A stretch of 64,000 bases of DNA. Origin: Siphonodentalium dalli. Lineage: Eukaryota; Mollusca; Scaphopoda; Gadilida; Siphonodentaliidae. Position 1 is the first letter of the stretch. The number at the start of each line of letters is the position of its first letter. This document shows positions 23,250 to 36,413 of this stretch, one piece after another. The notes beneath the pieces are model-generated. The model searched no databases, had not been told where the DNA came from, and saw only the letters and a program-made list of their open reading frames with translations. Position numbers and translations under genes: made by a program. The DNA is taken from assembly GCA_032622095.1 (NCBI GenBank), contig CP136067.1, positions 78,768,705-78,832,704 of the forward strand, in the 5' to 3' direction.

Positions 23250-24235
23250 GTAAGTACATGTGATTTATTCCCGTTTAACTTGTTGTTCCATCTCTCTTAA
23301 ATTTCAAAACACAGCATGTCTGTTTTTTTGGTTCTAATAACCCGTAACCAAAATTTAAAAGAACACAATTGCAGGCAACAATTTGTGTATTTTAGAACAT
23401 TCAGTTGATTGAATATACTATCAATAGAACTGAGATTGCCGGCATACACACTTGTGTCAATTAGTACCCCCCAGTTTATACCTGCTTTCCCGTACAGCTT
23501 TCTTCCAGTGTAGGAATAACTTAAATATTGGCCGAAATGCCTGCAGTCCGTATTATAATTTTACGGAGTTATCCAAATTCAATGTTTATTATTTTCTCTT
23601 CATTTCTAATTAATATTTCTGTAAAGTTATATAATTCCTACTTTATTACACCGAAAACAAACAAAAGAATATCACGAATCTTTATTAAAGTTTATTAAAT
23701 ACAATAAATTGAACATATTCTGTATCCGTTTGTGTCAGAAATAAAAAGACCTTGCGTCAGTAGATAAACCATGTAACCATTTGTTGCATCTAAAAAAAAA
23801 CTATCAAAGCAAAACATAGCTGTCGATGTGTTTATTCAACATATATATTCCATCCATTTCCAGCTTATAAACTGACATCGGAAATGTGGAATAACAGTAG
23901 TTTTATCATCAGCATTTGTCGACAAACTAGGTGATGTAAATAACGAAGATGAATTACGAGATACAAAATGTACTACTTTTTTTTATAAAATATGTCAATA
24001 TATCTATAAAACCAAAAAAGATTACCATAAACACACCGAAAACAAAATAACAACTAAAATAAAGGAAAAGCACGTAAAAGAATAAATTAAAATATATATA
24101 TATTGGCTATATGTGAACGGTGTCCATCATACATGGTGTATATATAAATGTAATAAATTTTCATTGGATGACCTGTTTGCATGAGTTCCTGTAAAAAAGG
24201 AACCATTAACGTCGACCGAGCTATTTATGAATCAA
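23250..24235. other. intronic, nothing recognised
   Basis: AT-rich intronic sequence with short A- and T-runs and no repeat pair or coding-like frame. Confidence 0.4.
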
Positions 24236-24421
24236 TTTATAACCAGATATCATACACATTTATAACCAGATATCATACACATTTATAACCAGATATCATA
24301 CGCATTTATAACCAGATATCACACACATTTATAACCAGATATCATACACATTTATAACCAGATATCATACACATTTATAACCAGATATCATACACATTTA
24401 TAACCAGATATCATACACATT
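24236..24421 (+). repeat. 23-bp minisatellite, 8 copies
   Basis: Eight tandem units of ATAACCAGATATCATACACA plus TTT (23 bp), with AACCAGATAT starting at 24241 and recurring every 23 bp to 24402. Only two units show a substitution (ATACGCA and ATCACACA). Each unit contains the palindrome GATATC. Confidence 0.95.
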
Positions 24422-25019
24422 TCATTTTAGTCCTCTTCATTTTGAAATTTTCCTCGTTGATTCTAATGTTTATATAAAGTCAAGAAAAGGAGCAGCTGGT
24501 GACACTCTTTGAATTTATTCTATATATATTCCTTTAGCGGAGTGGTTAAGTACGAATAAAATACTTCATGGTACATTTACAGAATTTCCATATCCATATA
24601 TTATTGAACAGGGCTATGAGGAGGTGTAAAATTCCTGGCAATGGAATACTCAAGATTGACAGCCTCACAAAGCGATTGTATCAGATATTTCGCTATATTT
24701 CACGCGTATATCACTGAACGCGAATGTGTTCAATTATTCAGATACATTAGTATCATGTGGCGTTTCAGAGTTGTAGAGATGAATTTGATACGCGAATGAG
24801 AACAATCGTGAACCAGACCTGATATTTGACCCTTTGCTAGTTTCAAGCCAGTTGACCATGGGTTACATACTAAAAGGGTGTGTTTGTTGTTGTTCAGGAT
24901 TGTAACAAATAATTACAGAATACTAAATATTCCCGGTTGATGTGCCTACACAAATCTGCATGCTATGTGTGTACATTTTATTCCAAGAATTAAAGTGTGA
25001 TGCAGCCTTTATACTCTTT

Positions 25020-25110
25020 AGTAACCTTTTAATGGGTGGTGGTTTACACTCTTATATAGATATTAACCTTTTAACGGGTGGTGGTTTACACTCTATAGAT
25101 ATTAACTTTA
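25020..25110 (+). repeat. about 43-bp duplication (two copies plus partial)
   Basis: 'aaccttttaatgggtggtgg' then 'tttacactc' and 'tagatatta' at about 25023, repeated at about 25065 with A to C at the 'aatggg/aacggg' position. A third partial start follows ('aactttaaaaagg'). The rest of 24422-26374 shows nothing recognisable. Confidence 0.75.
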
Positions 25111-26374
25111 AAAAGGAGGCAGTTTTACCAGATATCGACGGTTAGTTGAATGACATCGCCATAAATATCAAGCGATAACATTCACGAGAATTTATGTCTT
25201 CGTTGCCCAAATGCGATACACCATAAAAACGTCATCATCTAGTTTTAGTCTTATAGTTTCATTTCAGATGATTTGACAGGGAAATTAGTTCACGGCGCTA
25301 TGAAGGATAGTTTGATTGGATATAATATTCAGTTTTAGTCGCATGTACCTGGCCCGTCGAAAATTGGTTCATAGACTTTTGAATGTATATCCGTATCAAA
25401 TTGGACTCCAAGCCTAATGTGTAGTATACATATAGTGTATAGCACTTGAAAACAGAGAAACTAAAAACATCGGTATATTTGTTTGCACAAAATACAAAAA
25501 TATGTATTTAAAAAAATACAAATAAAGATAAAAGTCGACATACGCGTGACACATGCATGAAAGCATTTTAAAGAATGCTCTTTAAATATTAACCATCAAT
25601 GGACCATCGATGGCATAGACGTTCTTTACCATCGGTTATCTTTCGAATTTCTGGGACAGCCTCTTCAGAAACTTGAAAACCGACCATCAAAACCTCCCAC
25701 GAATTGGCTACAATAGGCTGCATCCTATTATTCTGGTGTATGTAAAGTTAATTTAAGCCGAGTATTTATTATAGATTTCGTTGTGTTTCTGGGATAAAAT
25801 GGGCTATAGATATAATGGTTATATACGAAATTCGTGCATATCGCCTTAAAAAAAATCCACGATCCACGTGAATATAATAATAAGATCGTGTTTTGTTCTT
25901 ACTTTCCTTATTCTAGAAAGGCCCATAGTATATCGCACATTTATGTCCACCCAAAAGAAATTCAAGGATTAATGCGAATGTAGATTTAACATATTGTATA
26001 CACGTTAGCCTATTTCTGACCCGTAAATCGTCATTTCTGACACGGGCGGACATTATCGTTGACGAGAAATGTCAGCGAAATGCTTTTCATAAGACAATAA
26101 GAAAATACACAAAGCTTGACGTGTCCTTCTGAGTGTAACGTCAACAGTGTTGAATTAAAACTGACTTTCCTTCATATGAACATGGCGCCTGTTCAAGTAT
26201 ACCATTTACTAAGCACACAAAGGCACATGCCATGTAGTAGAAAAATAAGTCACAGAAGGATTCTTAATATTATTATTTTTATTATAATACAAAAATAGTG
26301 ATACATAATTCTATTGTTCATCGGCAATCTATATATATATATATAATAAACAGTTCCGAACGGGTAAAAGGAGC

Positions 26375-26443
26375 AAAAAAAAAGCATGCGGTGCCCCTTG
26401 GGCTTACATTGGGCGGGATGCGGTATCCCTTGGGCTTACATTT
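26375..26443 (+). repeat. short tandem duplication
   Basis: 'gcggtgccccttgggcttac' and 'gcggtatcccttgggcttac' occur 34 bp apart, a two-copy local duplication. The flanking intronic DNA up to 27,420 shows nothing recognisable. Confidence 0.6.
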
Positions 26444-27659
26444 ATTTTTGTATCGGTTTATCTTTCCTTTCATCAACAATTAACAATGATGAGGATTTTC
26501 CGCGATTTATGTTCATCTTCATGTTATGAAACTGAATCTGTCCCGAGGCGGTATTACTGAACAGTACCAAACATTGACCAAACATAAGTGTTATGCCGTG
26601 TTTTCCGATTCCCTTTTGTCCCTCCACGATAAAATATAATATAATTTATTCCCCATTCCACAACCAAGTACCCCCAAAGGACGTAATTAACAATTTAAAC
26701 GAAGGGTTATAGACTCCATATAAAAACAAAATTGTATGGTTAAAAAGGAAAATGAAGTTTTTTAATATACAACTTGGCATATCTTATGCTCTAACTTTCA
26801 AGGTAGACATATTTGTTTTTGACAGTATTTGCAAAATTGATAATAAATGTGATCAATGTAGCACTTTCTAGCCGGGCAGAATGCGGTCTATCGCTGCGTG
26901 TTGACAATTAAAAATACCTGCCTGATGTCATTCAACTTGGCATCTTTTCTTATCTACATGCTTTTGATACTCACAGGGGAATTAGGTGTGACGATTTTCA
27001 GCTAAAACATATTCAGTTGAATCCTTATGAAATTCACACAAAATTGTGTTTTCACTATGAAAAGCATGATGTAATTTTTCCCCCGGAAAATAAACCAACG
27101 ATTGTTAATAAGCGGTCTTGATTGGGTTATGGGGGCGCTTATCGTCAATTCAGCCGCCAGACCATATAAGGATTTTGTCAATTTTATTGGTGATGCCCAC
27201 ATGTGCATGCATGGAAATCTCAGAAAGGAAGGATAATCACTCAACTGTCAATAGAGACCACCGACCCAGTTACATGTAACTAAATGACCTGTCACCACTA
27301 AAGAGCATTGGCTTTCCAACGGATCCACTTAATGTTATTATTTTTAAATATTCACCAAGGCTACTTTAATGACGAAATAAAGCATTTCTATGACACATGG
27401 AAGCAGTTCACAGCCTCACATATTCAGGGATGTGGCTATAGGGTCTCCGTTGGGGGAGGGGGTGTCCACCTTGGGAAATTCCAATTGCACCCCCCCCACC
27501 CTTGAATCAGAATCAGACAAAATCACAAGTTCCATTTTCATCCCTCTCTTGCACCTCAGTATACTCAAGCCTAATATGCTATATATTCATAAACCGTGGT
27601 TCTATATTCCCGGTATGAGAACATAAATATATTTTAACCTTAAAAATTGCATAAATCCT

Positions 27660-28290
27660 AACATCTAGTGGTCTAACTCCAGATAAATGCACACGTCTAC
27701 GGGCAACTAAGCAGGACACACCGGGCTGACCATGGTTGTTCGGCCCGGTGTGAGAAAATTTTGATAACTATACAAGAAAATCGCAAATCCTAGCATCTGG
27801 ACTGTCCTCAACTGAAGCTTTCCTAGTGTTGGAAATTTCATACCCCCCCCCTCAGGTTGGAAATTTCTCCAACTGATGACCATTTCAGTCCACAAGTTTA
27901 ACCAAAATTAGCAGTTTTGTATTGGCCATGCACGGGGAAGGGACAATGACACACCGGGCCGACCATGATTCGGCCCGGTGTGCGAAACGTTTGAAATCTG
28001 AACAAGAAAATCGCTAAATCCTAGCATCTAGACTAGCCTCAAGCTTTCCTAGAGTTGGAAATTTCAAGCCTCACACCCCCACTTAGGTTGGAAAATTTCC
28101 AACTGATGACAATTCCAATGACAATGCTTTCCAAATGTATGACAATATTGTTTTTTTCTTCAAATTAACTAGCTGTTTTTGACTGGCCACAGGGGGCGGG
28201 ACCACGACACAAGCTTTCCAAGTGTAGGAAATTTACAACCTGTCACCCCCTGAGGTTGGAAAATTTCCAACTGTTGACCATTTAAGTCAA
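27660..28290 (+). repeat. about 250-bp degenerate tandem repeat with internal palindromes
   Basis: Two full units and one partial unit share 'aatcctagcatct', 'aagctttcctag', 'gttggaaatttc' and 'aactgatgac'. Each unit contains the palindrome GTTGGAAAATTTCCAAC (exact at 28087-28103 and 28255-28271, degenerate near 27855). Two units contain a hairpin ACACCGGGC...GCCCGGTGT (27716-27753 and 27949-27982). Related pieces occur on both sides, at about 27430-27500 and 28375-28460, next to C-rich runs. There is no coding frame. Confidence 0.7.
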
Positions 28291-28813
28291 AAAAATTGAC
28301 AAAAAATAGGAAAATATTGGTCCAAAAAGAATTAATTCCCCCAATAAATTGTTTGAAAATCAAACTACAAGAACATTTTCAACCTATTGTTGGTGTGAAA
28401 TTTCCAACTAATGGTTTGACAGGTATGAAATTTCCAACTGTCCCCCCCCCACCCCCTGTCGCCACGTCTCTGCACACATTTCTACAAAACATCATTCAGA
28501 GGAATCAAGCATTTACTGTTCAAGTTACACCAGGGAGCTATCGAAATGCATCATACAAGAAATATCTTGATCATTGAGAGCTTCGTGTGCATCCATGACC
28601 TACATTATTTGTCACGACGAAGATAGTTTAATATATTTTCAAGCTTATGATATATCTCGTGGCTTTCCAGCCCACATCGAAGCCTCACAAAGGATCAATG
28701 GTCAGCGCAGCAATCTTCGCGATTATTGTTGAAGGGTCAGAAAACGTACAACGGCCGGATATTTGACAAACGTTTCTGCTGCCACTCTGATAAAAACGAG
28801 GGCATAAGGGCGA

Positions 28814-28814
<1 letters not shown>

Positions 28815-28886
<72 letters not shown>
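28815..28886. repeat. (TA)n microsatellite, about 72 bp
   Basis: Uninterrupted alternating TA from about 28815 to 28886. The length is likely to vary between individuals and assemblies. Confidence 0.95.
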
Positions 28887-28889
<3 letters not shown>

Positions 28890-29007
28890 CTTGAACTACC
28901 TTTCTACCATTATTATATGGCATAGAAAGACGCATTGCAGTCATAAAAATAGATATTTTGAACACAATGTTTGTGTTCCAAACAAAGCAAAACAGTCATT
29001 TGCACGA

Positions 29008-29098
29008 CAATGAACAATAAAGAGCGTTTCGTACCAGTCTATTCCTGATATGGTAGAAATAAATAGCGTTTATTTCACTATTGTGTGATTAATTGAAA
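29008..29098 (+). repeat. partial copy of family D MITE interior
   Basis: It shares with 38570-38660, in order: 'aataaagagcgttt', 'attcctgatatgg', 'aataaatagcgttt' and 'tgtgtgatta'. The TIRs found in the full copies at 38350 and 39320 are missing here, so this is a truncated copy. Confidence 0.55.
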
Positions 29099-30131
29099 AC
29101 AGATTGCAAATGGCTGTGATCATGGTAAGTATACTTCAGAGCACATGAAGCCGGTATGTCAATATTTCGTGTACTTGTAAACCCATCTTATACCTTCTTC
29201 CAAATTAAGTGGACAAAATTTGGGAGCTCGAATCAACTATGTCCGTTTAAACTCCAAAATATGTGTACGTATAAGTTTGGATGAGGGATAAAAAAAACAC
29301 ATATACCTACACGGTTTTTCCAAATTTATAAACCCTGATGTAAGCGTTGGTAGGCAGTATATAAAATCGTTTCAATTGGATTACTATAAACATAGAAACT
29401 ATATATGGTCTATTTCGCACCAGACATAGTTCATGACCACGTATAATTATGTGTTCCTTGTCAATTCAAGAAAGTAGAAGGATATATATGTGGATTGTTA
29501 GATGCATGTATGTCACAGTATGTGCTATGCAGTCTTGTGGTAATTTAAACGCGAAATAATAAGGTTTATATGCATCACGAATTTCGATAACAGGACTGTT
29601 TTATATTTTAGGCCACACCAATGCAAATCTTAGATTGTCCTTAGTATGTCATATTTTCTCAATATAAGGCCAACCGCCACAGTAAATGAACTTGTAATTC
29701 AATATGCATAATTCCCCTCATTTGGAATTACCGGTAGTCGAAATACATGCACAGTGACAATTTTTTTTCCGATTACGACCGTTCTACTGAACGACAAAAG
29801 TGCATGCATCTCAAAAGATCGTTCTCGCACTATCTAAAAACAAAAGTCAGATTTGAATATCTAAGATACCAATACTATATTTATAAAATCAGCAATAGGT
29901 CAGTAAATGCACCGCACGCGAATAGTTCGCTCGAGAAGACATGATTGTTCGTGAGATAATAGCCGTATCACAATCTAACACAATGTCACTGACATGCTAT
30001 CTGACAGCCGTAAGGGCAGCACTTGAATACCCACCTAATACCTATGATAATTGTTGACAAATCCCGTGAAATGGAGAGTTTTAATTTACTTGGACGGATT
30101 TTAGACTGTCGGCGTTTATATCTGACTAGCG

Positions 30132-30574
30132 ATTACTGTTGAAGGGTCAGATTAAAATGGCCGGATATTTGACTTGCTTTGTGACAAATGCCTCTGGTGC
30201 CAGACGTGTCTATATCTGGTTGGTATCACCCAGCTACACATGCTTGTGCTGCCACTAAAGCTGAAGGGGTCACTCTCACCTATAGTCAAATCGTGCTGAA
30301 GGGTACACCATGTTTTGAAAATGGGATGAAGGGTTCACAGGGTTTGTTATCGGCACGAACGCAGTGATTATTTCTACAATTCTGAAAGTCTGGCGTGCTG
30401 GCGGCGCCCATCCCAAGTTTGTTTTCAGTTAATTTTAATTTTCATTGGAACGTAGATAATAATTTTCTAACAGAAATCATGGCAGACTCGAAGAACTAAA
30501 ATCAATTAGATCAAGATTTCAAAACCTGTTTACCCTTCAGCATATTTCCAAAAACAGGTGTATCCTTCATCACT
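30132..30574. repeat. 'TGAAGGGT' repeat cluster with inverted arms
   Basis: 'gttgaagggtcag' followed by 'ggccggatatttgac' (30132-30176) matches 28716-28773. Further on, TGCTGAAGGGTACACCATGT (30294 on) and GGGATGAAGGGTTCACAGGG (30325 on) are mirrored by the reverse complement of 30515-30574, giving inverted arms of about 58 bp around a 160-bp spacer. Each arm is itself a doubled 28-30-bp word. I read it as a foldback repeat. No coding is seen. Confidence 0.5.
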
Positions 30575-30575
30575 G

Positions 30576-32582
30576 CATGTAAGCTAAACAATGAGTATAC
30601 TGTTGGTAACTTGGTATATACCATGTTGTGTTTTCTTTAATTTACAATGTGAATGCTTAAATATTCTTCGCTAGTTATAACCTCCACACTATTTCTCGTG
30701 ATTAAAGATGGGACAAACAAAAAACATATTTACACAGTATATCCAAGCTTTTCAACCGACCTCATCGAATATAGCCACAAAAGAGGATGTATTGTTTCTT
30801 ACAATTCGACGTGAATATGAGGTTGTTCCGAGGTCGTTCGTGAAAATTAATTGCAATCAATGTCATCAAATAGTAGCGCACATGCAAGACCACACAAGAA
30901 TAATTAAGGCAATACGTTAATTTGTAATAGACATAAGACCATATCTGTCGGAACTTTCTTTAATATTGATCGTTAATTTGCAATAGATTCATAAACGCTC
31001 TTTCTCAAAGGTGTTATTTTAAGTTTACAGGAGCGCGACCAAAATTAAAGAGATTATAAAAAGATGAAAGGATAATATAAATACATATCAAATGTGGAGG
31101 AAACTCAGACGATAGTATTACATTAATATAAACATGAATATAATTAGGGGGTGTACATGTACATGTGGAAATAGTATAGGGTTGTGTCAACAAATGGGGA
31201 ATATTCAGACAGCAATTATATCCAAATGTATACGTGCATCATCATCATCAGATTGCACGTGGCATTTCCATTAGCAGGGGTGCATGGTAAGTAAAGCAGC
31301 ACGCATGTACTTAATTTACATTTCATGAGCAGGTTGGGTACATTATGTACTGCACAGTATTCTCCATTAGGGACTGGTGCAATAATACAGTCATTAATGT
31401 CTAAATGCGACCAACGTTAAAACCGAATTACGCAAGAATATTTATATCCCAACAAAATGACTATGTGATACGCATCTGGGAACTTGAGCTCGAAGTCCGG
31501 CCAAAGTGTAATTAGACAGGGCCGACCGACAACTCTACGCGCATGCCATGCCACAAGACCTGAACAAAAATGGCGACCTACGTGATATGTTTAGGCTGTA
31601 ATTAACCTTGTAAGAAAGACATTTTTTCCAAAGTAGAACCCATGTTCAAGTACAAAAAACACCAGAACACAATTTCGTCTCTGGTGGTTCTCTTGACAGA
31701 TCAGAATTGTACAATTGTCTGTTTAGCCCTTATACACTCAGTGCATAAATGGACAAAGCATTCTTTCAGTCCGTTGTTCTCTTCAATTGGAGCTTCTTTG
31801 TTTTTATTTCACCGGAGAGGGTTTTCAGAATAAGTAATACATGAACGCAACAGATGAGCATTGTATTTATGTTACTCTGTAGGCACTTGATCGAATCAGC
31901 AAAGGACAAATGTAGTGTGAGGCATTCACTTCATATTCCATGTCCACGATGAGGATTATAACGGGGGTTTGTACGCAGTATACATACCCAAACGAGGCTT
32001 GTCTTTATTTTTAACATAGCATGCATGTAACAGGAAACAGCCAGTGTCTTGTGTTGGGTGGTGTCTGAATTTGTTCTCGTTATATCCCGGTCCGGTTCCG
32101 GAGATGAATATAGGTCGACAGATAAAAATAACTTCAATACTTTTATATGCCCACTGAAAGAATTATTCAAATCACAAGCATTGCAAAATTGGTTCCCGAT
32201 TGGTCTTCCACGTCGACCAATAAAGTGCGGTTTTTTTGTCTATTCCAGACACGGTAACATAAAGAGCAATTATATTTCACTTATCTGCTAAATAATGAAC
32301 ACATCTGTAAAATTTGGATTTTGGCAAGTTGTTTTCAGACTATTTATCGCTACACATATTTCGTGTATTTTTGTATTGGCCTATCTAATCTCGCCTAAGT
32401 TGCGTATGTACATACATTGAAGGTTCAAATCATCAATGCCATTTTAACGAAGCTCTTCTCTGTATAATAGTGAATGGATGAATACTATGTATCGGTTTAG
32501 GCGGCACCATTTATTATAATCGTATTGTTCGGTTGGGGTAGCAAGATATAGTGCATTCGAAATAAAACGTTTATCAACAATT
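30576..32582. other. intronic, nothing recognised
   Basis: No paired repeats or protein-like frames were found. Plus- and minus-strand frames up to 80 codons lack any recognisable feature. Confidence 0.35.
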
Positions 32583-33490
32583 TGAGCAACGATAACTGCT
32601 CGCCCCACCAAAGGGACAGTATCCCATGTTATCAGTTATCACATGCGATAACAGCCCACCCCACCAAAGGGACAGTATCCCATGTTATCAGTATCCCGAT
32701 AACTTCTCACCCCACCAAAGGGACAGTATCCATTTTATCAGTTATCCCAGACGATAACTGCCCACCACACCAAAGGTACATTATCCCATGTTATCAGTAT
32801 CCCAGACGACATATTCTCACCCCACCAAAGGGACAGTTTCCCATGTTATCAGTATCCCAGGCGATAACTGCCTACCATACCAAATGGACAGTTTCCCATG
32901 TTATCAGTATCCCAGACGATAACTGCACGGTCACCCCACCCAACGGACAGTTTCCCATGTTATCAGTTATCCCAGGTGATAACTGCTCACCCCGCCAAAT
33001 AGACAGTTTACCATGTTATCAGCACCCCAGACGATAACTGCGTGGTCACCCCACCCAACGGACAGTTTCTCATGTTATCAGTTATCCCAGGCGATAACTG
33101 CTCATCCCACCAAAGGGACAGTATCCCATGTGATCAATCATCACAGGCGATAACTGCTCACCCTACCAAAAGGGACAGTATCTCATATTCTCAGTTATCA
33201 CAGGCGATAACTGCCAACCACACCAAAGGGACAGTATCCCATGTTATCATTATCCCAGACGTTAACTCCACACCCCACCAAAAGGACAGTAGGCCTATAC
33301 CATGTCATCAGTTATCCCAGACTATATTTGCCCACAATACCAAAGGGACAGTATCCCATGTCATCAGTTATCCCATACGATAACTGCCCACAACACCAAA
33401 GGGACAGTATCTATTTGATCAATTATCCCAGACGATAACTGCTCACCACACCAAAGGGACATTATCACATGTTATCAGTTATCCCAGACT
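32583..33490 (+). repeat. about 56-bp minisatellite, about 16 copies
   Basis: Units of the type GATAACTGCYCACCCCACCA, then AAGGGACAGTATCCCATG, then TTATCAGTTATCCCAGAC, about 52-60 bp each and about 16 copies. Indels between 'tatccca' and 'gataac' shift the length. Two overlapping plus-strand frames (151 and 113 codons) are translations of this array and are not genes. Units hold the self-complementary pair GATAAC / GTTATC, so the array can fold locally. Confidence 0.9.
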
Positions 33491-36212
33491 CGATACCTTA
33501 CGGAGTGAAACGCGATGTATAAATCGATGCCGATAAACCCGTACAAAGATTTGTGTACTCTTCTTACACACAGGGACATGTATGTGTTAAGCACTACATA
33601 TATATACTAGCATTGCAAACGTGTGTGTGTTCAGGGTGGAAATCTAACTGCCACGACACAATCATTTCGACTTGTATCACAGAAGGTACCAGTATTCATT
33701 GCTACTGCTGAATTTTCTCTGCTGATCACAAAGTATACAACGTGTAAGCAAATGTTATGGCCCGGCGAGGGAATACATATATCACTGGTGCACTAAGGTG
33801 TATGCCAAACCATTATATGCATATAGGAAACATGTCTATCCTAGTATGGCCGGATATTAATTTTAAAATACTTCAAGTATGATGAATACAGTTCATACAA
33901 AGGGTTGGAGGACAAGGTCTCTACAAAACCTTATATTGACCACCCGTACATAGAACATATATACACAAAGAATATAACAATATTTCAAGCTTTTTTTTCT
34001 CTCAATATTTCGATATTTCAAGCTTTGGTAGTATATAGCATATGATTATATCATCGTTATAATGGTAGTTATTTTGGGGTTCAGATATTAGGCTGGCTGG
34101 TTAGGAATCACGGTATGAACGGGTTTCTGTTACTATATATGCAGTGTGTTTGTCACTAGAAGTGCTATACTCTAACCATGCTGGCGCGTAAGAGCTTCTA
34201 TGGTCTATAACAAAAGAAAATGAATTATCTAGTTTCGTTCTCTTGGCAGATGAGCACAGGTGGTTGCCAATTAAATTTGGAACTATCACGGAAAGTATCG
34301 ACAAAAGATTAATGCATTAATCAAATTGGAACATGGAGCTAAAAGCAAAAAACTGCACTGTTCGTATAGAAAATAATGACTTTTTATTTTGGTTCCACCA
34401 CAATAGTATTCGCGAAGAATCATAAATCAAACCTGTCAAATGATACCGTGAATTGGGCACCAATAATAATATAAACTGTCGTTTTTCTTCCTTTTTTCGG
34501 TTTGCCGCATGATTTATGACCGAGTTGTGTGGTAGATGCTAAAACGTGCACCATTCCTGTGGAGTCAAACAGCATGATTCGACCAAGGCGCTAAATCTGA
34601 TCAGATCTATTTCTAATTCTAAATAAGTTGTCGCGGACCAATGGGCGGATGATAATAAACGACTACCATGACAACTGAGATGGCCTCTTCACGCAAATAC
34701 TTAATTATGAATTAGCTAGAAAAAGTCCCTCATTTCGCTAGTGTATCTTTTTAATGCATCTTTTCAATTTTGTGATTTATGAGGCGCTTCCATAAATGAG
34801 TGATTCGTTCCCAGATTACTTCCCACTTTTTTGTTCACCGTCTGTTTCCCCCAGATAATTGAAGGAAGCGGAAGCATTAGGAGATAATAAAACAAGGAGT
34901 CTAGTCCGGTCTGTGTTAGAGATGTCGTTTATCTTCCAGCACGAATGGCGAAAGCTTTGTCCGTTTTTGGCTATTAGTAACATCAGAATGTCCCCACTTG
35001 TCTGTATTCGCAAATGGTTCTGAAAATTGTTCTGGTTTATAGAATATATACAATCACAGTCTGGTCTAGAGAAGTAGTCGTTGCTGCTTATCGGTATATC
35101 GATAAGTTATCGAGACATGGGCTAAATATTGGGGGGGGGCGATTTTCAAATGTGATATATTTATTTATGCATCTATCCATCCATTCATTTGTGTATTAAA
35201 TTGTATTTATTTCCATTTAAGCTATACTGATATCATATTTAATCTTTACGAAAACAATATGTAGACAATATGATATGTTACACCAATATATAAGACACGT
35301 ATACTGTATAGTTTAACCCTGTCTACCAAGTGCTAGAAATGTGGAACCAGATTTTACTTTATATATGGATAATTTTTTCCCCAAGTTTCGGCGATTAGCT
35401 GAGTAGATCAGTGAGGCACTTTGTAGGGCACGCCCGCCATGAAGTACAGATGTTCACACAAGATATTTCAATTGTTTTGACAATGCAGAGTTTTAATTTT
35501 GAACACATTTTCTTCGACAAGATAAATACTGTATATATATGTGTCGTGTAAGACATTGCGCTTGACAACGGTATACAAAACATAATGCGTATAATGTTAA
35601 GCTCCAACAGTATGTGCTATTCTGAAATTAGAAACTGTACAAATGTTTGATTGTTCATCTACTTACTCATTTCGCGCATCTTGACTCAAGGTGTATAAAT
35701 TTAAGTCACTACATTTCAATACTCTATTCATTGTACCACGTTACATTATGACTCGGGGAAAATTTGAAAATTGTGTTCGTATCAACCATTATCATTCGCC
35801 ATTTATATATACATCCGACGGACTAGTTTCATAGGGTAATGAGTTTATTCGCCGCAAACATATATGTCGTACGTGTACGGCTAACTATAACGTCTACCTG
35901 TAAAATGATGAAACTAAAATGATTAATTGACGCTATTACTACACTAGCTGACACGGTGATTGATAATTTATTATGCATTATGCCTCATACACATGCTCCA
36001 AAGTTGTCCATCTGGCTACATTCGAATATAATATATGGTGAACTCTAATTTGGTTCCCTGATAAACTAAATGTAAACAACGCGAGACCGGATTCACTGCT
36101 GTTAAATAGGCGTACATCATATGCGTATTTTTTGCAAAATGTTATTATTTCGGTGGTATATCTTTAATTTTCAACATGCATGACTGGATTGTCTGCTTGT
36201 GTGTTCACATAT
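33491..36212. other. intronic, nothing recognised
   Basis: AT-rich intronic DNA. The frames on either strand (up to about 70 codons) show no motifs. A G-run lies near 35135. Confidence 0.35.
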
Positions 36213-36413
36213 GGGGAACGGAGATTTCATCCTCAAACCTTGGGACTCCGATAAGCAAGCTTAGAAAGAGTGTGTCTGACATTTGCAGAATGATGCCATC
36301 AGAGGATGAGTTTAGTGACGCTACCCCACACGACGGGCTAGCGTCCCCAAATTCACAGTCTCGGGACTTTTCTGCTCAGGCCTCAACTGATATAGGAGGC
36401 CTCCGATCAGATT
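36213..36413 (+). other. protein-like open stretch in the Hox1 intron, uncertain
   Basis: This plus-strand frame ends at a TGA (36413-36415) and reads acidic, Ser-rich protein: SKLRKSVSDICRMMPSEDEF, then SDATPHDGLASPNSQSRDFS. GC content is above its flanks. A weaker related stretch follows at about 36546-36660: ATGAGGTCCCAAGAGAGTGC parallels ATGATGCCATCAGAGGATGA, and 'cttgggacctcag' parallels 'cttgggactccga'. This suggests a decayed duplication. I do not recognise it and see no strong acceptor in the phase needed to splice to Hox1 exon 1. It could be a repeat-borne frame. Confidence 0.2.

Noticed and set aside
28723-28965. 80-codon minus-strand frame
   Set aside because: More than 20 of its residues are the YI/IY translation of the (TA)n microsatellite.
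32582-33438. Plus-strand frames of 151, 113 and 65 codons with repeated CYQLSHAITAHPTKG-like units
   Set aside because: They are overlapping translations of the 56-bp minisatellite in different frames.
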